Shown here: one piece after another, positions 32,721 to 43,270 of the stretch
How positions within the stretch are numbered: the first letter of the stretch is position 1
How the letters are laid out: the number at the start of each line of letters is the position of its first letter
Source: Phenylobacterium sp. CCH9-H3
GTDB lineage: Bacteria > Pseudomonadota > Alphaproteobacteria > Caulobacterales > Caulobacteraceae
Assembly: GCF_001557235.1 (NCBI RefSeq)
Contig: NZ_LSJI01000046.1
Location: 1 to 45,361, forward strand
Direction of reading: 5' to 3'
Length of the DNA stretch: 45,361 nucleotides
The notes under the pieces: generated by a model
Database searches by the model: none
What the model saw: only the letters and a program-made list of their open reading frames with translations
Told to the model about the DNA's origin: nothing
Made by a program: the position numbers and the translations under genes

Positions 32721-34145
32721 TCACCGGGTGGACGCCGGGCTTGGCAACTCCTCGCCGGTGAGACCTTCCAGGGCGGCGGCGGGGTCGAAGGTGGTCGCTT
32801 CCCGCGCCTCGAGCTGGCGGCGCACCTCGGCCGCGCGCTCGGCCGTCAGGCGGTAGCCGATCAGGCACGCCGCTCCCAGCATGACGAACACGATCGGGCC
32901 GATGAGGAACGACAGCATGAGCGCGTTGATCGCCTCGGGACTGTTCCGCTGACCCAATTGAGGGTCGTAGCCCACGCGGGAAAGCACGCCGAAGGTCAGG
33001 AAGATCGAGCCGCCGGCCGCGATCTTGGTGGTGAGGGTGGTCATGGCGAACAGCAGGCCGCTGCGCTCCTTGCCCTGCTTCAGACGGATCTCGTCGGCGA
33101 CGTCGGCGGTCATGGCCCGGGTCAGGACGTTGAATCCCGCCGCCAGGAAGCCCGTGAAGAAGAGGGTGGGCAGGGACGCCAGGACATAGCCCTTGGGCAG
33201 GAACGGCAGGGTGACGAGCAGAAGCGAATAGCCAACCGCGGTCAGCATCACCGTACGATGCTTGCTGATCTTCGTCGCCAGCCAGGCCAGGAACGGGGCT
33301 CCGAACACGCCGGCGAGGATATAGATCGCCAGCAGGATGTTCGCCTCGGCGGCGGTGAACTGCATGTAGTCGCGGCTGTAGAAGAGGTAGAGCGCGGCCA
33401 TCCAGCCGGGACCCAGCGACACCACCAGATCGACGAGCAGGATGCGGGACATGCTGTGGTCCGTGACCAACTCCCAGTAGTCCCGCAGGCGGAAGCGCTG
33501 GCCTGGCGCCTCTGCGGCGATGGTCTCAGGCGTGCGCCAGACCACGAGCGCGACGGCGACGGGGGTCAGGAAGATCAGGTACCAGACCATGGCGCGTACG
33601 CCCTCGGCGTCGCTGTAGCCGGCGTTCTCCATGACGATCGGGATCGCCAGCACGCTGACCGCCCCCAGCACACCCACCGCCATCATGACCCCGAACAGCC
33701 GGGCGCGGTCGTCGTAGGACTTGGCGAGGGTCGAGGCCCAGGCCTGGTGCGACAGCATCAGGATCGAGACGCCGAGATACATCACCAGCAGCCAGGTGAT
33801 GAGGTAGTCGGTGCCGACGCCGCGGCCGGCGGTCAGCAGCATGTAGAGGCCCAGCATCATCAGCGGCGCGCCGGCGAGGGTCCACACGCGGTAGCGGCCG
33901 AACCGGCTCCGGGTCCGGTCCATGCCGAGGCCGAGCATGACCTCGATGGGCACGTCGATCAGGCGCACCGTGCCGAAGGCTGCGGCGACCACCGCCAGCG
34001 GCACTCCGATGCTGGCGGCGAAGTAGGCCGGAAGGTGCACCGCCACCGCGATCATCAGGGCCTGCAACGGCAGGCTGGTCGCCGCGAAGGTCAGCGCGAG
34101 GCTGAGCGGGAGGCGCCTGTCATTGGGCCCGGCGGTGGCTGTCAT
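32721..34145 (-). CDS. MFS_2 (GPH-type) sugar/cation symporter, copy 1
   Basis: This is a 474-aa permease with 12 predicted membrane segments. The MFS_2 signature is RLIDVPIEVMLGLGMDRTRS with FGRYRVWTLAGAP. The family moves glycosides, pentosides or hexuronides with H+ or Na+; relatives also move other metabolites. I chose ATG at 34145 because GGGAGGACAG precedes it. It shares extensive similarity with the next gene upstream, 58 bp away, so they are tandem paralogues. Confidence 0.88.
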   Translation of the reverse strand: MTATAGPNDRRLPLSLALTFAATSLPLQALMIAVAVHLPAYFAASIGVPLAVVAAAFGTVRLIDVPIEVMLGLGMDRTRSRFGRYRVWTLAGAPLMMLGLYMLLTAGRGVGTDYLITWLLVMYLGVSILMLSHQAWASTLAKSYDDRARLFGVMMAVGVLGAVSVLAIPIVMENAGYSDAEGVRAMVWYLIFLTPVAVALVVWRTPETIAAEAPGQRFRLRDYWELVTDHSMSRILLVDLVVSLGPGWMAALYLFYSRDYMQFTAAEANILLAIYILAGVFGAPFLAWLATKISKHRTVMLTAVGYSLLLVTLPFLPKGYVLASLPTLFFTGFLAAGFNVLTRAMTADVADEIRLKQGKERSGLLFAMTTLTTKIAAGGSIFLTFGVLSRVGYDPQLGQRNSPEAINALMLSFLIGPIVFVMLGAACLIGYRLTAERAAEVRRQLEAREATTFDPAAALEGLTGEELPSPASTR

Positions 34146-34203
34146 CTGTCCTCCCTGCGCCGGCGCCACTGCCGGGCGCCGTGCGCGTCACGCTAAGTCT
34201 GGA

Positions 34204-35637
34204 TCAGGTCGTGGTTCTCACCGCCGGGAACTCCGGGTCCCCCGCCATCGCCTCGACGATGCTGCCGCCCTCGGCCAGGGCGTCGCGTTCGGCCAGTTTC
34301 TCGCGGATCTCGGCGTGCCGGTCGGCCGACAGTCTGTAGCCGATGAAACAGGCCCCCGCCGCCATGACGAAGACGATGGGGCCGACGATATAGGCCAGCT
34401 CCAGGCCGCGGATCGCCTCGGGCGTGTTCACCGCGCCCTCCTTGGCCTGGTAGCCCACCGCGGTCAGGGCGAAGTTGAAGGTGAACAGCACGGCCCCGGC
34501 TTGCGCCAGCTTAGTGGTGGCGTTGGTGACGGCGTAGACCAGCCCCATCCACTCGCGCCCGCTGTCCAGCCGCAACTCGTCGGCGATGTCGCCGGCCAGC
34601 GCCCGGATCATGACGGTGAAGCCGGCCGCCATGGCGCCGACGATGAACATCAGGGGGGCGAAGATCACGAAGCTGCCCGCCGGCAGGAAGGGCAGGATCA
34701 TCAGCCCGACCGAGTAGAGCGTGGTGTTGAACATCAGCGCGCGGTGCTTGCTGATCCGGTTGGCGAGCCAGGCGGTGAACGGCGCGCCCGCGAACCCGGC
34801 GGCGATGTAGATCATCAGCAGGATGTTGGCTTCGGCGATCGAGAAGCCCCGGCTATCGCGGAAATAGAAGAGGTAGAGGGCGGCCATCCAGCCAGGCCCG
34901 AGCGTCACGAAGAAGTCGGCGGCCAGGAGGCGGAGCACGTTCCCGCGGCGGATCAGGGTGAGGTAGTCCCGCGCCCTGAATTCGGTGCTGTGGTCCTTGG
35001 CGATGGTCTCACGGGTGGAGGCCAGCACGATCAGCACCGTGACCGGCACGGCGCCGATGATGAACCAGATCATCGCGCGGATGCCCTCAGCCTCGCTGTA
35101 GCCAGCGACGCCCATCAGGATCGGGATCAGCAGCACGGCCATGGCGCCGATCACGCCCAGGCCGGTGATGGCGCCGAAGATGCGCGACCGCTGCTCGTAG
35201 GTCGGTCCGAGCCGCGCGCCCCAGGCCAGGTGCGCCAGGTAGACGCCCGAGTAGCCGAGGTACATGACCAGCAGCCAGCCCACGAGGTAACCCAGGCCTA
35301 CGCCGGACGGCGCCGCCAGCAGCATGTAGAAGCCGGCCATCAGCACCGGCGCACCGAGCAGCATCCAGATGCGGTAGCGGCCAAACCCGGTGCGCGTCCG
35401 GTCCATGGCCACGCCGATACCGGCGTCGATGGGGATGTCGATCAGGCGCACCAGCCCGAAGGCGGCGCCCACGACGGCGAGCTCCAGCCCGATGCTGGAG
35501 GCGAAGTAGCGTGGGAGGTGGACGGAGAGCGCCAGTTGCAGCGCGGCGATCGGGATGCTGGCCGAAGCGAACGCCAGGACTCCGGGCAGGGTGAGATGAC
35601 CGGAAAGAGCCGCCTTGGGTTCCGACACGAGCACCAT
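34204..35637 (-). CDS. MFS_2 (GPH-type) symporter, copy 2
   Basis: This is a 477-aa paralogue of the preceding permease. Matching segments include RLIDIPIDAGIGVAMDRTRT, FGRYRIWMLLGAP, SLGPGWMAALYLFY-like LGPGWMAALYLFYFRD, and ISKHRALMFNTTLYS. The ATG at 35637 directly abuts GGCGGAGG, so the GTG three codons later (35628) may be the true start. Substrate unknown. Confidence 0.88.
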   Translation of the reverse strand: MVLVSEPKAALSGHLTLPGVLAFASASIPIAALQLALSVHLPRYFASSIGLELAVVGAAFGLVRLIDIPIDAGIGVAMDRTRTGFGRYRIWMLLGAPVLMAGFYMLLAAPSGVGLGYLVGWLLVMYLGYSGVYLAHLAWGARLGPTYEQRSRIFGAITGLGVIGAMAVLLIPILMGVAGYSEAEGIRAMIWFIIGAVPVTVLIVLASTRETIAKDHSTEFRARDYLTLIRRGNVLRLLAADFFVTLGPGWMAALYLFYFRDSRGFSIAEANILLMIYIAAGFAGAPFTAWLANRISKHRALMFNTTLYSVGLMILPFLPAGSFVIFAPLMFIVGAMAAGFTVMIRALAGDIADELRLDSGREWMGLVYAVTNATTKLAQAGAVLFTFNFALTAVGYQAKEGAVNTPEAIRGLELAYIVGPIVFVMAAGACFIGYRLSADRHAEIREKLAERDALAEGGSIVEAMAGDPEFPAVRTTT

Positions 35638-35725
35638 CCTCCGCCGCGCCTCTCACCGGGCGCCGCGCAAACTTACGCGCGTTCAGTCAGGGGCGCGCAA
35701 GCGGTTTCCGATTACAAAACTGAAA

Positions 35726-35753
35726 GAGGGCCATGCGTCGCCGCATGGCCCTC
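35726..35753 (-). terminator. Intrinsic terminator downstream of the SDR gene
   Basis: GAGGGCCATGCG (35726-35737) and CGCATGGCCCTC (35742-35753) form a perfect 12-bp stem with loop TCGC. On the minus strand it is followed by TTTCAGTTTTG. It ends the SDR gene. Confidence 0.85.
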
Positions 35754-35789
35754 CCGGTGTCTCGCGCGTGTTGAACGGCCAGGTCGAAC

Positions 35790-36695
35790 CTAGCCGCCCT
35801 GCATCTTGCGGAAGAACTTCTGGGTCTGCTCGCCGCCGTTCATGTAGGCCTTGGCGCCGGTCTCGTCGGTGATCTTGGCCCAGTTGTCGCGGACCGCTTC
35901 CACCGAAGCCTTGTTGCCCAGGTAGACGCCCTCGGTCTCGACGATGCGGGACAGGGCGAAGGCGCCGGCGCCGGCGGTCAGGATCGCGCCGGTCGGGGCT
36001 TCTTCCGAGCACAGGAACACGACGCCCGGGGTCACGTACTCGGGCTTCAGTTGCTCCAGCACCTGCGGCGGCATGCCCAGGTTCTCGGTCATCCGCGTGG
36101 CGGCCACCGGGCTGATGGCGTTGACGTGGACGTTGTTCTTCTGGCCCTCGAGCTTCAGGGTGTTCATCAGGCCGATGAGGCCCAGCTTGGCCGCGCCATA
36201 GTTGGACTGGCCGAAGTTGCCGTAGAGGCCCGAGGACGAGGTGGTCACGACGATGCGGCCATAGTTCTGGGTCCGCATGATCTCCCAGACCGCCTTCACC
36301 GGCTTGACCGTGCCGAACAGGTGGACGTCGACCACGACGCTGAAGTCGCCGAATTCCATTTTGGCGAAGGTCTTGTCGCGCAGGATGCCGGCGTTGGCGA
36401 TCAGGATGTCGATGCGGCCCCAGGCGTCCATGGCGTCCTTGACCATCCGGGCGACGCCGGCGTCATCGGTCACCGACGAGCCGTTGGCGATGGCTTCGCC
36501 GCCCAGGGCCTTGATCTCTTCCACGACCTTGTTGGCCGCGTCCGAGCCGCCGCCCGAGCCGTCCATCGAGCCGCCCAGGTCGTTGACCACGACCTTGGCG
36601 CCGCGCCGCGCCAGTTCCAGCGCATGCTGCCGGCCCAGGCCGCCGCCCGCGCCCGTCACGATCGCCACTTTGCCGTCGAAGCGGATGTCCGCCAT
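35790..36695 (-). CDS. SDR-family dehydrogenase, MFE-2/hydroxyacyl-CoA type
   Basis: This is a 301-aa short-chain dehydrogenase. The cofactor motif TGAGGGLGRQHALELA is at residues 15-30, then VVVNDLGGSMDGSG (acidic residue favouring NAD), NAGILRDKTF, catalytic Ser in VVTTSSSGLYGNFGQSNY and YxxxK in YGAAK. The long loop after the nucleotide fold resembles the 3-hydroxyacyl-CoA dehydrogenase part of peroxisomal multifunctional enzyme 2. The C-terminal tail lies beyond a FabG length. Substrate unknown; beta-oxidation is possible. Confidence 0.9.
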   Translation of the reverse strand: MADIRFDGKVAIVTGAGGGLGRQHALELARRGAKVVVNDLGGSMDGSGGGSDAANKVVEEIKALGGEAIANGSSVTDDAGVARMVKDAMDAWGRIDILIANAGILRDKTFAKMEFGDFSVVVDVHLFGTVKPVKAVWEIMRTQNYGRIVVTTSSSGLYGNFGQSNYGAAKLGLIGLMNTLKLEGQKNNVHVNAISPVAATRMTENLGMPPQVLEQLKPEYVTPGVVFLCSEEAPTGAILTAGAGAFALSRIVETEGVYLGNKASVEAVRDNWAKITDETGAKAYMNGGEQTQKFFRKMQGG

Positions 36696-36708
36696 GAGAT
36701 CCCTCGTT

Positions 36709-36720
36709 GAACAGGTGTTC
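36709..36720. promoter_or_regulatory. 12-bp palindrome upstream of the SDR gene
   Basis: GAACAGGTGTTC is a perfect dyad 14 bp before the SDR start. It might be a TetR- or GntR-type operator; nothing else supports it. Confidence 0.3.
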
Positions 36721-36796
36721 GAAATCGGCGCGCGTTGTGCGGCGCGGGAGGGATGGCGTCAAGGCGACGTCAGGGAATGGGGTCAAGCCTCGGACG

Positions 36797-37768
36797 TCAG
36801 CTGCGGGGCGCGTCGACCGCTTGCGCCTGCTGCTGGCCGCGGACGAACTTCACCAGAACCCGCTGGCCGATGAGGAACGGGGCGCCGGTGGAGTCCACCA
36901 CCACCTCGACCACCCGGTCGTCGGTGCGCTCGGTGGGGTCGTCCGACTGCAGTTTGCGCGCGCCGAACACTGCCGCCCGCCGCAGGACCTTGCCCGGATA
37001 GACCTTGGTCGGGTCGCTCTCGGGCGACATCTGCACCGTCTGGCCGACGCCGACGAAGGGCAGGGAGCCCTCGGCGATCTCGGCGCGCACGATGCGGCCG
37101 GCGCGCGGCTCCACGTCGAACATGTTCGAGACGTTCAGGGTCGAGGCCCCGGCGCCCGGATTGGCGTAGCGGCGGACGATGCGGCCGTCGGCCGGGGCGC
37201 GGATGATCGACAGCTCCTGGTCGTACCGGGACTCGTTCAGCCGGGCCTGGGTGGTGGCGACCACGGCCTGTTGGGCCATGATGCGGGCTTCGGCCTCGCG
37301 CACCGCGTCGCGGGCCTGGTCCAGCTTCTGGGCGGCCACGAAGTTGGAGGGGGCCAGACCCTCCAGCCGGCGCTGCTCGCGCTGGGCGGCCGAGAGCTGG
37401 ACCTGGAGCAGGGCGAGGGCGGCGCGGGCCTGGCGCACTTCGGCCGAGGCGCGTTCGGCGGCCAGGCGAGGCTCGTCGTCCTCCAGGCGCGCAAGCACCT
37501 GGCCCTTCACCACGTCGTCGCCCTCCTGGACCAGCACGTCCCGGATGACGCCGGCCCGGCGGGCGGCCACCTGGATGATGCCGCCTTCCACGTCGGCCTT
37601 GCCGTTGGCGATGGCGGCATAGGGGCTGGGCTTCACCGCGGCGGCGGCCTTGGTCTCTTCGGCCTTCTTGGCCTTGGCCTGGTTGGACATGAACATCGCG
37701 CCGCCGCCCCCCAGGACCAGGAGGACCAGGGCGATCCAGACGAAGCGGTTGCGGAGGAGGGCGGGCAT
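36797..37768 (-). CDS. HlyD/DevB-type membrane fusion protein
   Basis: This is a 323-aa periplasmic adaptor. One N-terminal membrane anchor (RFVWIALVLLVLGGGGAMFM) precedes a lipoyl half-motif (GVIRDVLVQEGDDVVKGQVL). A coiled-coil hairpin follows at about 95-190, then the second lipoyl half (LSIIRAPADGRIVRRYANPG) and a beta-barrel domain. I chose ATG at 37768, 5 bp after the ABC ATPase stop. It forms a three-gene exporter with the two genes upstream. Confidence 0.9.
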   Translation of the reverse strand: MPALLRNRFVWIALVLLVLGGGGAMFMSNQAKAKKAEETKAAAAVKPSPYAAIANGKADVEGGIIQVAARRAGVIRDVLVQEGDDVVKGQVLARLEDDEPRLAAERASAEVRQARAALALLQVQLSAAQREQRRLEGLAPSNFVAAQKLDQARDAVREAEARIMAQQAVVATTQARLNESRYDQELSIIRAPADGRIVRRYANPGAGASTLNVSNMFDVEPRAGRIVRAEIAEGSLPFVGVGQTVQMSPESDPTKVYPGKVLRRAAVFGARKLQSDDPTERTDDRVVEVVVDSTGAPFLIGQRVLVKFVRGQQQAQAVDAPRS

Positions 37769-37773
37769 GGACG

Positions 37774-38523
37774 TCAGGCCTCGATGAGCTCGGGTTGTCG
37801 TTGGGCGGGAGCCGCGGGAGCGGCCGTTTGCACGCGCCGGTCGTCCAGGATGCGGCCGTCTTCCAGATGGATGACGCGGTCGGCGTAGGCTTCCAGGCGC
37901 GGGTCGTGGGTGACGCAGATCACGGCGGCGCCGTGCTGCTTGGCCGCCCGCTGGATCAGCTTGATCACCACCTGGCCGTTCTCGCCGTCGAGCGCGCTGG
38001 TGGGCTCGTCGGCGAACAGCAGGCGGGGATCCTTGGCCAGGGCGCGGGCGATGGCGACCCGCTGCTTCTCGCCGCCCGACAGTTCGGACGGGCGCTGGTT
38101 CATGCGGGTCTCGAGGCCCACTTCCATCAGCGCATTGGCGGCCTTCTCGCGGGCGACCGCCTTGGAATGCCCTTGGTACTTCAGGATGATCTCGACCTGC
38201 TGCAGGGCGGTCAGGGCCGAGAACAGGTTGAAGCCCTGGAAGATGAAGCCGCAGTGGTCCAGACGGAACCGGTCCAGCCGGCCGGAGCGCATGCCCCAAA
38301 TGTCCTGTTCCAGGGCGGTGACCTTGCCCTCGTCGGGCTTCAGCAGGCCTGAGAGCGCCGCCACCAGGGTCGACTTGCCCGAGCCGGAGGGGCCCATGAC
38401 CATGGTCACCTCGCCGTGCCGGGCGTCGAAGTCGACGCGCTTCAGCACCTCGATGTGGCTGCGCCCGGTCTTGAAGCGCTTGTAGATCCCCTGGGCCACG
38501 ATGGCCGGCTTGGCAGAACTCAT
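37774..38523 (-). CDS. ABC transporter ATPase, DevA/LolD-type
   Basis: This is a 249-aa ATPase of the MacB/LolD/DevA class. Walker A GPSGSGKST is at residues 44-52, the Q-loop FIFQGFNLF follows, the signature is LSGGEKQRVAIARALA, Walker B is LLFADEPTSALD and the H-loop THDPR. Its ATG overlaps the permease stop as ATGA, so the two are coupled. Confidence 0.94.
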   Translation of the reverse strand: MSSAKPAIVAQGIYKRFKTGRSHIEVLKRVDFDARHGEVTMVMGPSGSGKSTLVAALSGLLKPDEGKVTALEQDIWGMRSGRLDRFRLDHCGFIFQGFNLFSALTALQQVEIILKYQGHSKAVAREKAANALMEVGLETRMNQRPSELSGGEKQRVAIARALAKDPRLLFADEPTSALDGENGQVVIKLIQRAAKQHGAAVICVTHDPRLEAYADRVIHLEDGRILDDRRVQTAAPAAPAQRQPELIEA

Positions 38524-39662
38524 CGCAGCAGGTCCGCAGGTTGGCTCTTCTTCAGCACGCCCAGGGCCAGCAGCCCCGAGACGCCCGAGATCACGAGCAG
38601 CAGGATGGAGACGCCGATCACCCACGGTGCGGGAAAGCCCATCGGCAGGCCGCCGCGGCTGGCGAGCAGGTAGACCCCGCCGGTGAAGAGCGCCGTGGCG
38701 GCCAGGCCCACCAGGCCCACCCAGAACGACAGCTCGACCACGATCAGGCGGAGCGAGCCCATGCCGACGCCCAGGGCGCGCAACGAGGCGAACTCCTTGA
38801 TCGACGACAGGATGGCGCCGCGCAGCGTCTGCGAGGTGATGCCCACGCCGATCAGGAAGCCCAGGAAGACCGAGAAGCCCAGGAAGATGCCGATGATCTG
38901 TTCCTTCATCAGCGCGCCTTCGTTGGCCTCGGCCAGTTGCTGGCGGGTCCAGGCCTTGTAGGCGCCCTTGGCGTCGGCGTTCAGCTGGTCGCGGACGACC
39001 TCCGCCCGGGCGGGGTCCGCGATGCGCACCATCAGGGGGCCGGTCTTCCCGCCCTTGGTCAGCATGCCCATCATCCGCATCGTGTCGCGGGACATGGTCA
39101 CTGACGCGTTGTTCACGTCCGGATAGCCCGTGAGGATCGCGCGGACGTAGACGGTCTTGCCGTTCAGCGAGGCCGCATCGCCCAGCTTCACGCCCAGGCG
39201 GCCCAATTGGCTCTGGTCGATGGCGACCGAATAGGGTTCCAGGAGGGCGGTGCGGATCTCCTCGGTGAAGTCGGTCGGCAGGTTCACGGCGCCGGGGCGC
39301 GTGTCGACCATGTTGACGTTCACATAGGTGGTGACGGCCTTCTTGCCGTCCTTGGGGCGGTTGATCCAGCGGCCGCCATCACCATCGAAGGCGGCGACCT
39401 CGACCACCTCGGGATGCATGTAGATCTGCGGCTGGAGACGCGCCGGCAGGGAGCCGCCGCCGGAGTTGATCAGGCTCTCCATCTTGGCGGGCAGGATCAT
39501 GATGTCGGCGCGGGACCGGTCGATGGTCGCGGTGGCGCCCTTCACGATGCCGGTGAACATGCCCACCTGGGCCAGGATCAGCAGGCCGGAAAAGGCCAAC
39601 GCCACGACGGCGGCCGTGTAACGCCGCCACTCGTACAGCAGTGTTGCAAGCGCCAGAGACAT
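38520..39662 (-). CDS. FtsX-family ABC permease, DevC-type
   Basis: This is a 380-aa permease with four membrane segments: one N-terminal (AVVALAFSGLLILAQVGMFT), a large periplasmic domain at about 45-255, and three near the C-terminus (GIFLGFSVFLGFLIGVGITS and two more). The N-terminal segment followed by SRADIMILPAKMES resembles cyanobacterial DevC, which exports glycolipids with DevB and DevA. Cargo is unknown. It is the first gene of the exporter operon. Confidence 0.9.
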   Translation of the reverse strand: MSLALATLLYEWRRYTAAVVALAFSGLLILAQVGMFTGIVKGATATIDRSRADIMILPAKMESLINSGGGSLPARLQPQIYMHPEVVEVAAFDGDGGRWINRPKDGKKAVTTYVNVNMVDTRPGAVNLPTDFTEEIRTALLEPYSVAIDQSQLGRLGVKLGDAASLNGKTVYVRAILTGYPDVNNASVTMSRDTMRMMGMLTKGGKTGPLMVRIADPARAEVVRDQLNADAKGAYKAWTRQQLAEANEGALMKEQIIGIFLGFSVFLGFLIGVGITSQTLRGAILSSIKEFASLRALGVGMGSLRLIVVELSFWVGLVGLAATALFTGGVYLLASRGGLPMGFPAPWVIGVSILLLVISGVSGLLALGVLKKSQPADLLR

Positions 39663-39818
39663 TGTGACGAACAGCCCTCAACCTTCGAGCGCGGATGTCG
39701 CCGCCGGTCGGCCTGCCGAGCCAGTTAAATCGCGGTAAGGCCGGCAACCGTCGGGGGCGTTTAGGGCGCTCGCTGACTAGGAGGCGCGAGGGGGATCGGG
39801 CGGATGCGGCGGCCCCGA

Positions 39819-40730
39819 TTAAACCTTCGTAATCCGCTCGAGCGGGCCGCCGCGCATCCAGTCGATGAACGCCCGGAGCGCCGGCGAGACCTGGCGGCGG
39901 CTGGGATAGTAGATGCTGTAGCCGGGAAAGGGCGGGCACCAGTCTTCCAGCAGGCGCACGAGGGCGCCGGACTCCAGCTCCTCGCGCACGGACGGCTCCG
40001 CGACGAAGGCGATCCCCGCGCCGTCCACTGCGGCGTCCTTGAGGAGCTGGGCGTCGTCCACGATGAGCGGGCCGTCGACCGCCACCCGGCGCACGTCGTC
40101 GCCCTTCTCGAGTTCCCAGTCGTAGAAGGCGCCGGACGGCCAGCGCAGCCGGAAACAGGCGTGGCCGGCCAGGTCGTCCGGCGTCTTCGGAACGCCGCGG
40201 CGGGCGAGGTACTCCGGCGAGGCCACCGCCGCCATGCGCAGGGGTTTGCCGATGCGCACGGCGATCATCTCGGCCGGTAGGTTCTCGTCGAAGCGGATGC
40301 CGGCGTCGAAGCCGCCGGCCACGATGTCGATCAGGGCGTTGTCGCTCACCACCTCCACCCGGATATCGGGATAGGCCTTGAGGAACCCGCCCAGTCTTGG
40401 AGCGATGGCGAGGCGCGCCGCCGAGCGCGGCACGCTGAGCCGCAACCGCCCTGCGGGATGCTCGCGGAACGCGGCCACCTCCATCAGGCCGGCTTCGATG
40501 TCGGCCAGCGCCGGAGACAGGCGCGCCAGCAGCCGCTCGCCGGCCTCGGTGGGCGCCACGGCGCGGGTGGAGCGGTTGAGCAGCCGCACGCCCAGGGCCG
40601 TCTCCATCCGCCGCAGCCGGTGGCTGAGCGCCGAGGCCGAGACCCCCATCGCCTCGCCGGCGCGCCGGAAGCTGCGCAGTTCGGCCAACAGGGCGAAGGC
40701 GGCGAGATCGGGGATCGAGCGGCGGTCCAT
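39819..40730 (-). CDS. LysR-family transcriptional regulator
   Basis: This is a 303-aa regulator. The helix-turn-helix (DLAAFALLAELRSFRRAGEA; SASALSHRLRRMETALGVRL) is at residues 7-55, followed by the co-inducer domain. I chose ATG at 40730 (MDRRSIPDL). It is divergent from an aldo-keto reductase across 98 bp, a common pairing in which the regulator controls the reductase. Confidence 0.92.
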   Translation of the reverse strand: MDRRSIPDLAAFALLAELRSFRRAGEAMGVSASALSHRLRRMETALGVRLLNRSTRAVAPTEAGERLLARLSPALADIEAGLMEVAAFREHPAGRLRLSVPRSAARLAIAPRLGGFLKAYPDIRVEVVSDNALIDIVAGGFDAGIRFDENLPAEMIAVRIGKPLRMAAVASPEYLARRGVPKTPDDLAGHACFRLRWPSGAFYDWELEKGDDVRRVAVDGPLIVDDAQLLKDAAVDGAGIAFVAEPSVREELESGALVRLLEDWCPPFPGYSIYYPSRRQVSPALRAFIDWMRGGPLERITKV

Positions 40731-40749
40731 TGCTGAATTTTGCTCAATG
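40728..40749. promoter_or_regulatory. Putative LysR operator in the LysR/AKR gap
   Basis: CATTG (40728-40732) and CAATG (40745-40749) are inverted repeats; within them T40734-N11-A40746 fits the LysR box. It touches the regulator start codon, so binding would also repress the regulator. Confidence 0.4.
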
Positions 40750-40750
40750 A

Positions 40751-41821
<1,071 letters not shown>

Positions 41822-41920
41822 CTCTGCAGGGCGCTGGCGCGACGCCGCGCTTGCGCCCGGACCGCTTTCGGCGTGGATTGCCCGGCTAGGCCGCTGAATC
41901 GGCGGCGCATCGGGGGATGC

Positions 41921-43201
41921 ATGTTCGGTCCGGAAAACGCCCAGAGCCTCGTCGGCGTGGCGGTCATACTGTCGGTCTGCTGGGCGCTGTCGGAGAACCG
42001 GGCGAAGTTCCCGTGGAAACTGGCCATCGGCGCCATGCTGGTGCAGGGCCTTCTGGTCCTCGCGCTCTTCGGCCTGCCGGCCCTGCGGTCGGGCCTCCAG
42101 GGCGTGGGTGTCGCCGTCGACGGGCTGGCCTCGTCCACCCAGGCGGGCGTCGCCTTCGTGTTCGGCTTCCTCGCCGGCACGCCGAACCAGCCCTATCCGC
42201 TGACCGACGCCGGCTCGCTGTTCGTGTTCGCCTTCCGCGTGCTGCCGGTGATCCTGGTGGTCTGCGCCCTGGCGGCCCTGCTTTGGCACTGGAAGATCCT
42301 GGTCTGGATCACCCAGGCCTTCGGTTTTGTCTTCGAGCGCACCATGGGCCTGCGCGGCCCGCCCGCCCTGGCCACCGCCGCCACCGTCTTCATGGGTCAG
42401 GTCGAAGGGCCGATCTTCATCCGCAGCTACCTGCCCAGCCTGTCGCGCTCGGAGCTGTTCATGCTGATCGCCGTCGGCATGGCCTGCGTGTCCGGCTCGA
42501 CCATGGTGGCCTATGCGACGATCCTTGCCGGCGTGCTGCCAGGCGCCGCCGCCCACGTCCTGACCGCCTCCATCGTCTCAGCTCCGGCCGGCGTGCTGCT
42601 GGCGCGGATCATCGTGCCGCGTGACGCCGCCATCGAGCAGGCCCAGGCCTACGATCCGCTGGCCGCCAAGAAGTACGACAGCTCGATCGACGCCCTGATC
42701 AAGGGCACCACCGACGGGCTGCAGATCATGCTCAACGTCGGCGCGACGCTGATCGTGTTCGTGGCCCTGACCGCCATGGTCAACAACATCCTGGGCGCGT
42801 TCGGCGACGTGGCGGGCGCGCCGCTGTCGGTGGAGCGGGGCCTGGGCGTGGTCTTCGCCCCGCTGGCCTGGGCCATCGGCGTGCCCTGGCACGACGCGCC
42901 GGCCGCCGGCTCGCTGCTGGGCGTGAAGCTGGTGCTGACCGAGTTCACCGCCTTCATCAAGATGGGCGCGATCCCGGTGGACGCCATGGACCCACGCACC
43001 CGCGTGCTGATGACCTATGCGCTGTGCGGCTTCGCCAACATCGCCTCGGTGGGCATCAACCTGGCCGGCTTCTCGGTGCTGGTGCCCGAGCGGCGCAACG
43101 AGATCGTGGGCATGGTCTGGAAGGCCATGATGGCCGGCTTCCTGGCGACCTGCCTCACCGCCTCGATCGTCGGCCTGTTGCCCGCCAGCCTGTTCGGCTA
43201 G
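41921..43201 (+). CDS. Concentrative nucleoside transporter (CNT/NupC family)
   Basis: This is a 426-aa permease with about nine to ten membrane segments. CNT signatures are visible: GQVEGPIFIRSYLPSLSRSE, the SGSTMVAYATIL segment, and the C-terminal ALCGFANIASVGINLAGF with VPERRNEI. In the family it imports nucleosides with H+ or Na+ into the cytoplasm. The ATG at 41921 follows GGGGGATGC. Confidence 0.93.
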   Translation: MFGPENAQSLVGVAVILSVCWALSENRAKFPWKLAIGAMLVQGLLVLALFGLPALRSGLQGVGVAVDGLASSTQAGVAFVFGFLAGTPNQPYPLTDAGSLFVFAFRVLPVILVVCALAALLWHWKILVWITQAFGFVFERTMGLRGPPALATAATVFMGQVEGPIFIRSYLPSLSRSELFMLIAVGMACVSGSTMVAYATILAGVLPGAAAHVLTASIVSAPAGVLLARIIVPRDAAIEQAQAYDPLAAKKYDSSIDALIKGTTDGLQIMLNVGATLIVFVALTAMVNNILGAFGDVAGAPLSVERGLGVVFAPLAWAIGVPWHDAPAAGSLLGVKLVLTEFTAFIKMGAIPVDAMDPRTRVLMTYALCGFANIASVGINLAGFSVLVPERRNEIVGMVWKAMMAGFLATCLTASIVGLLPASLFG

Positions 43202-43270
43202 GCGGGTCGGCGCCGCTTGCCTCACGGGAGGGGAAGGGCGCTAGCCTTCCGGAAAGGCAGGAGGACGCCC

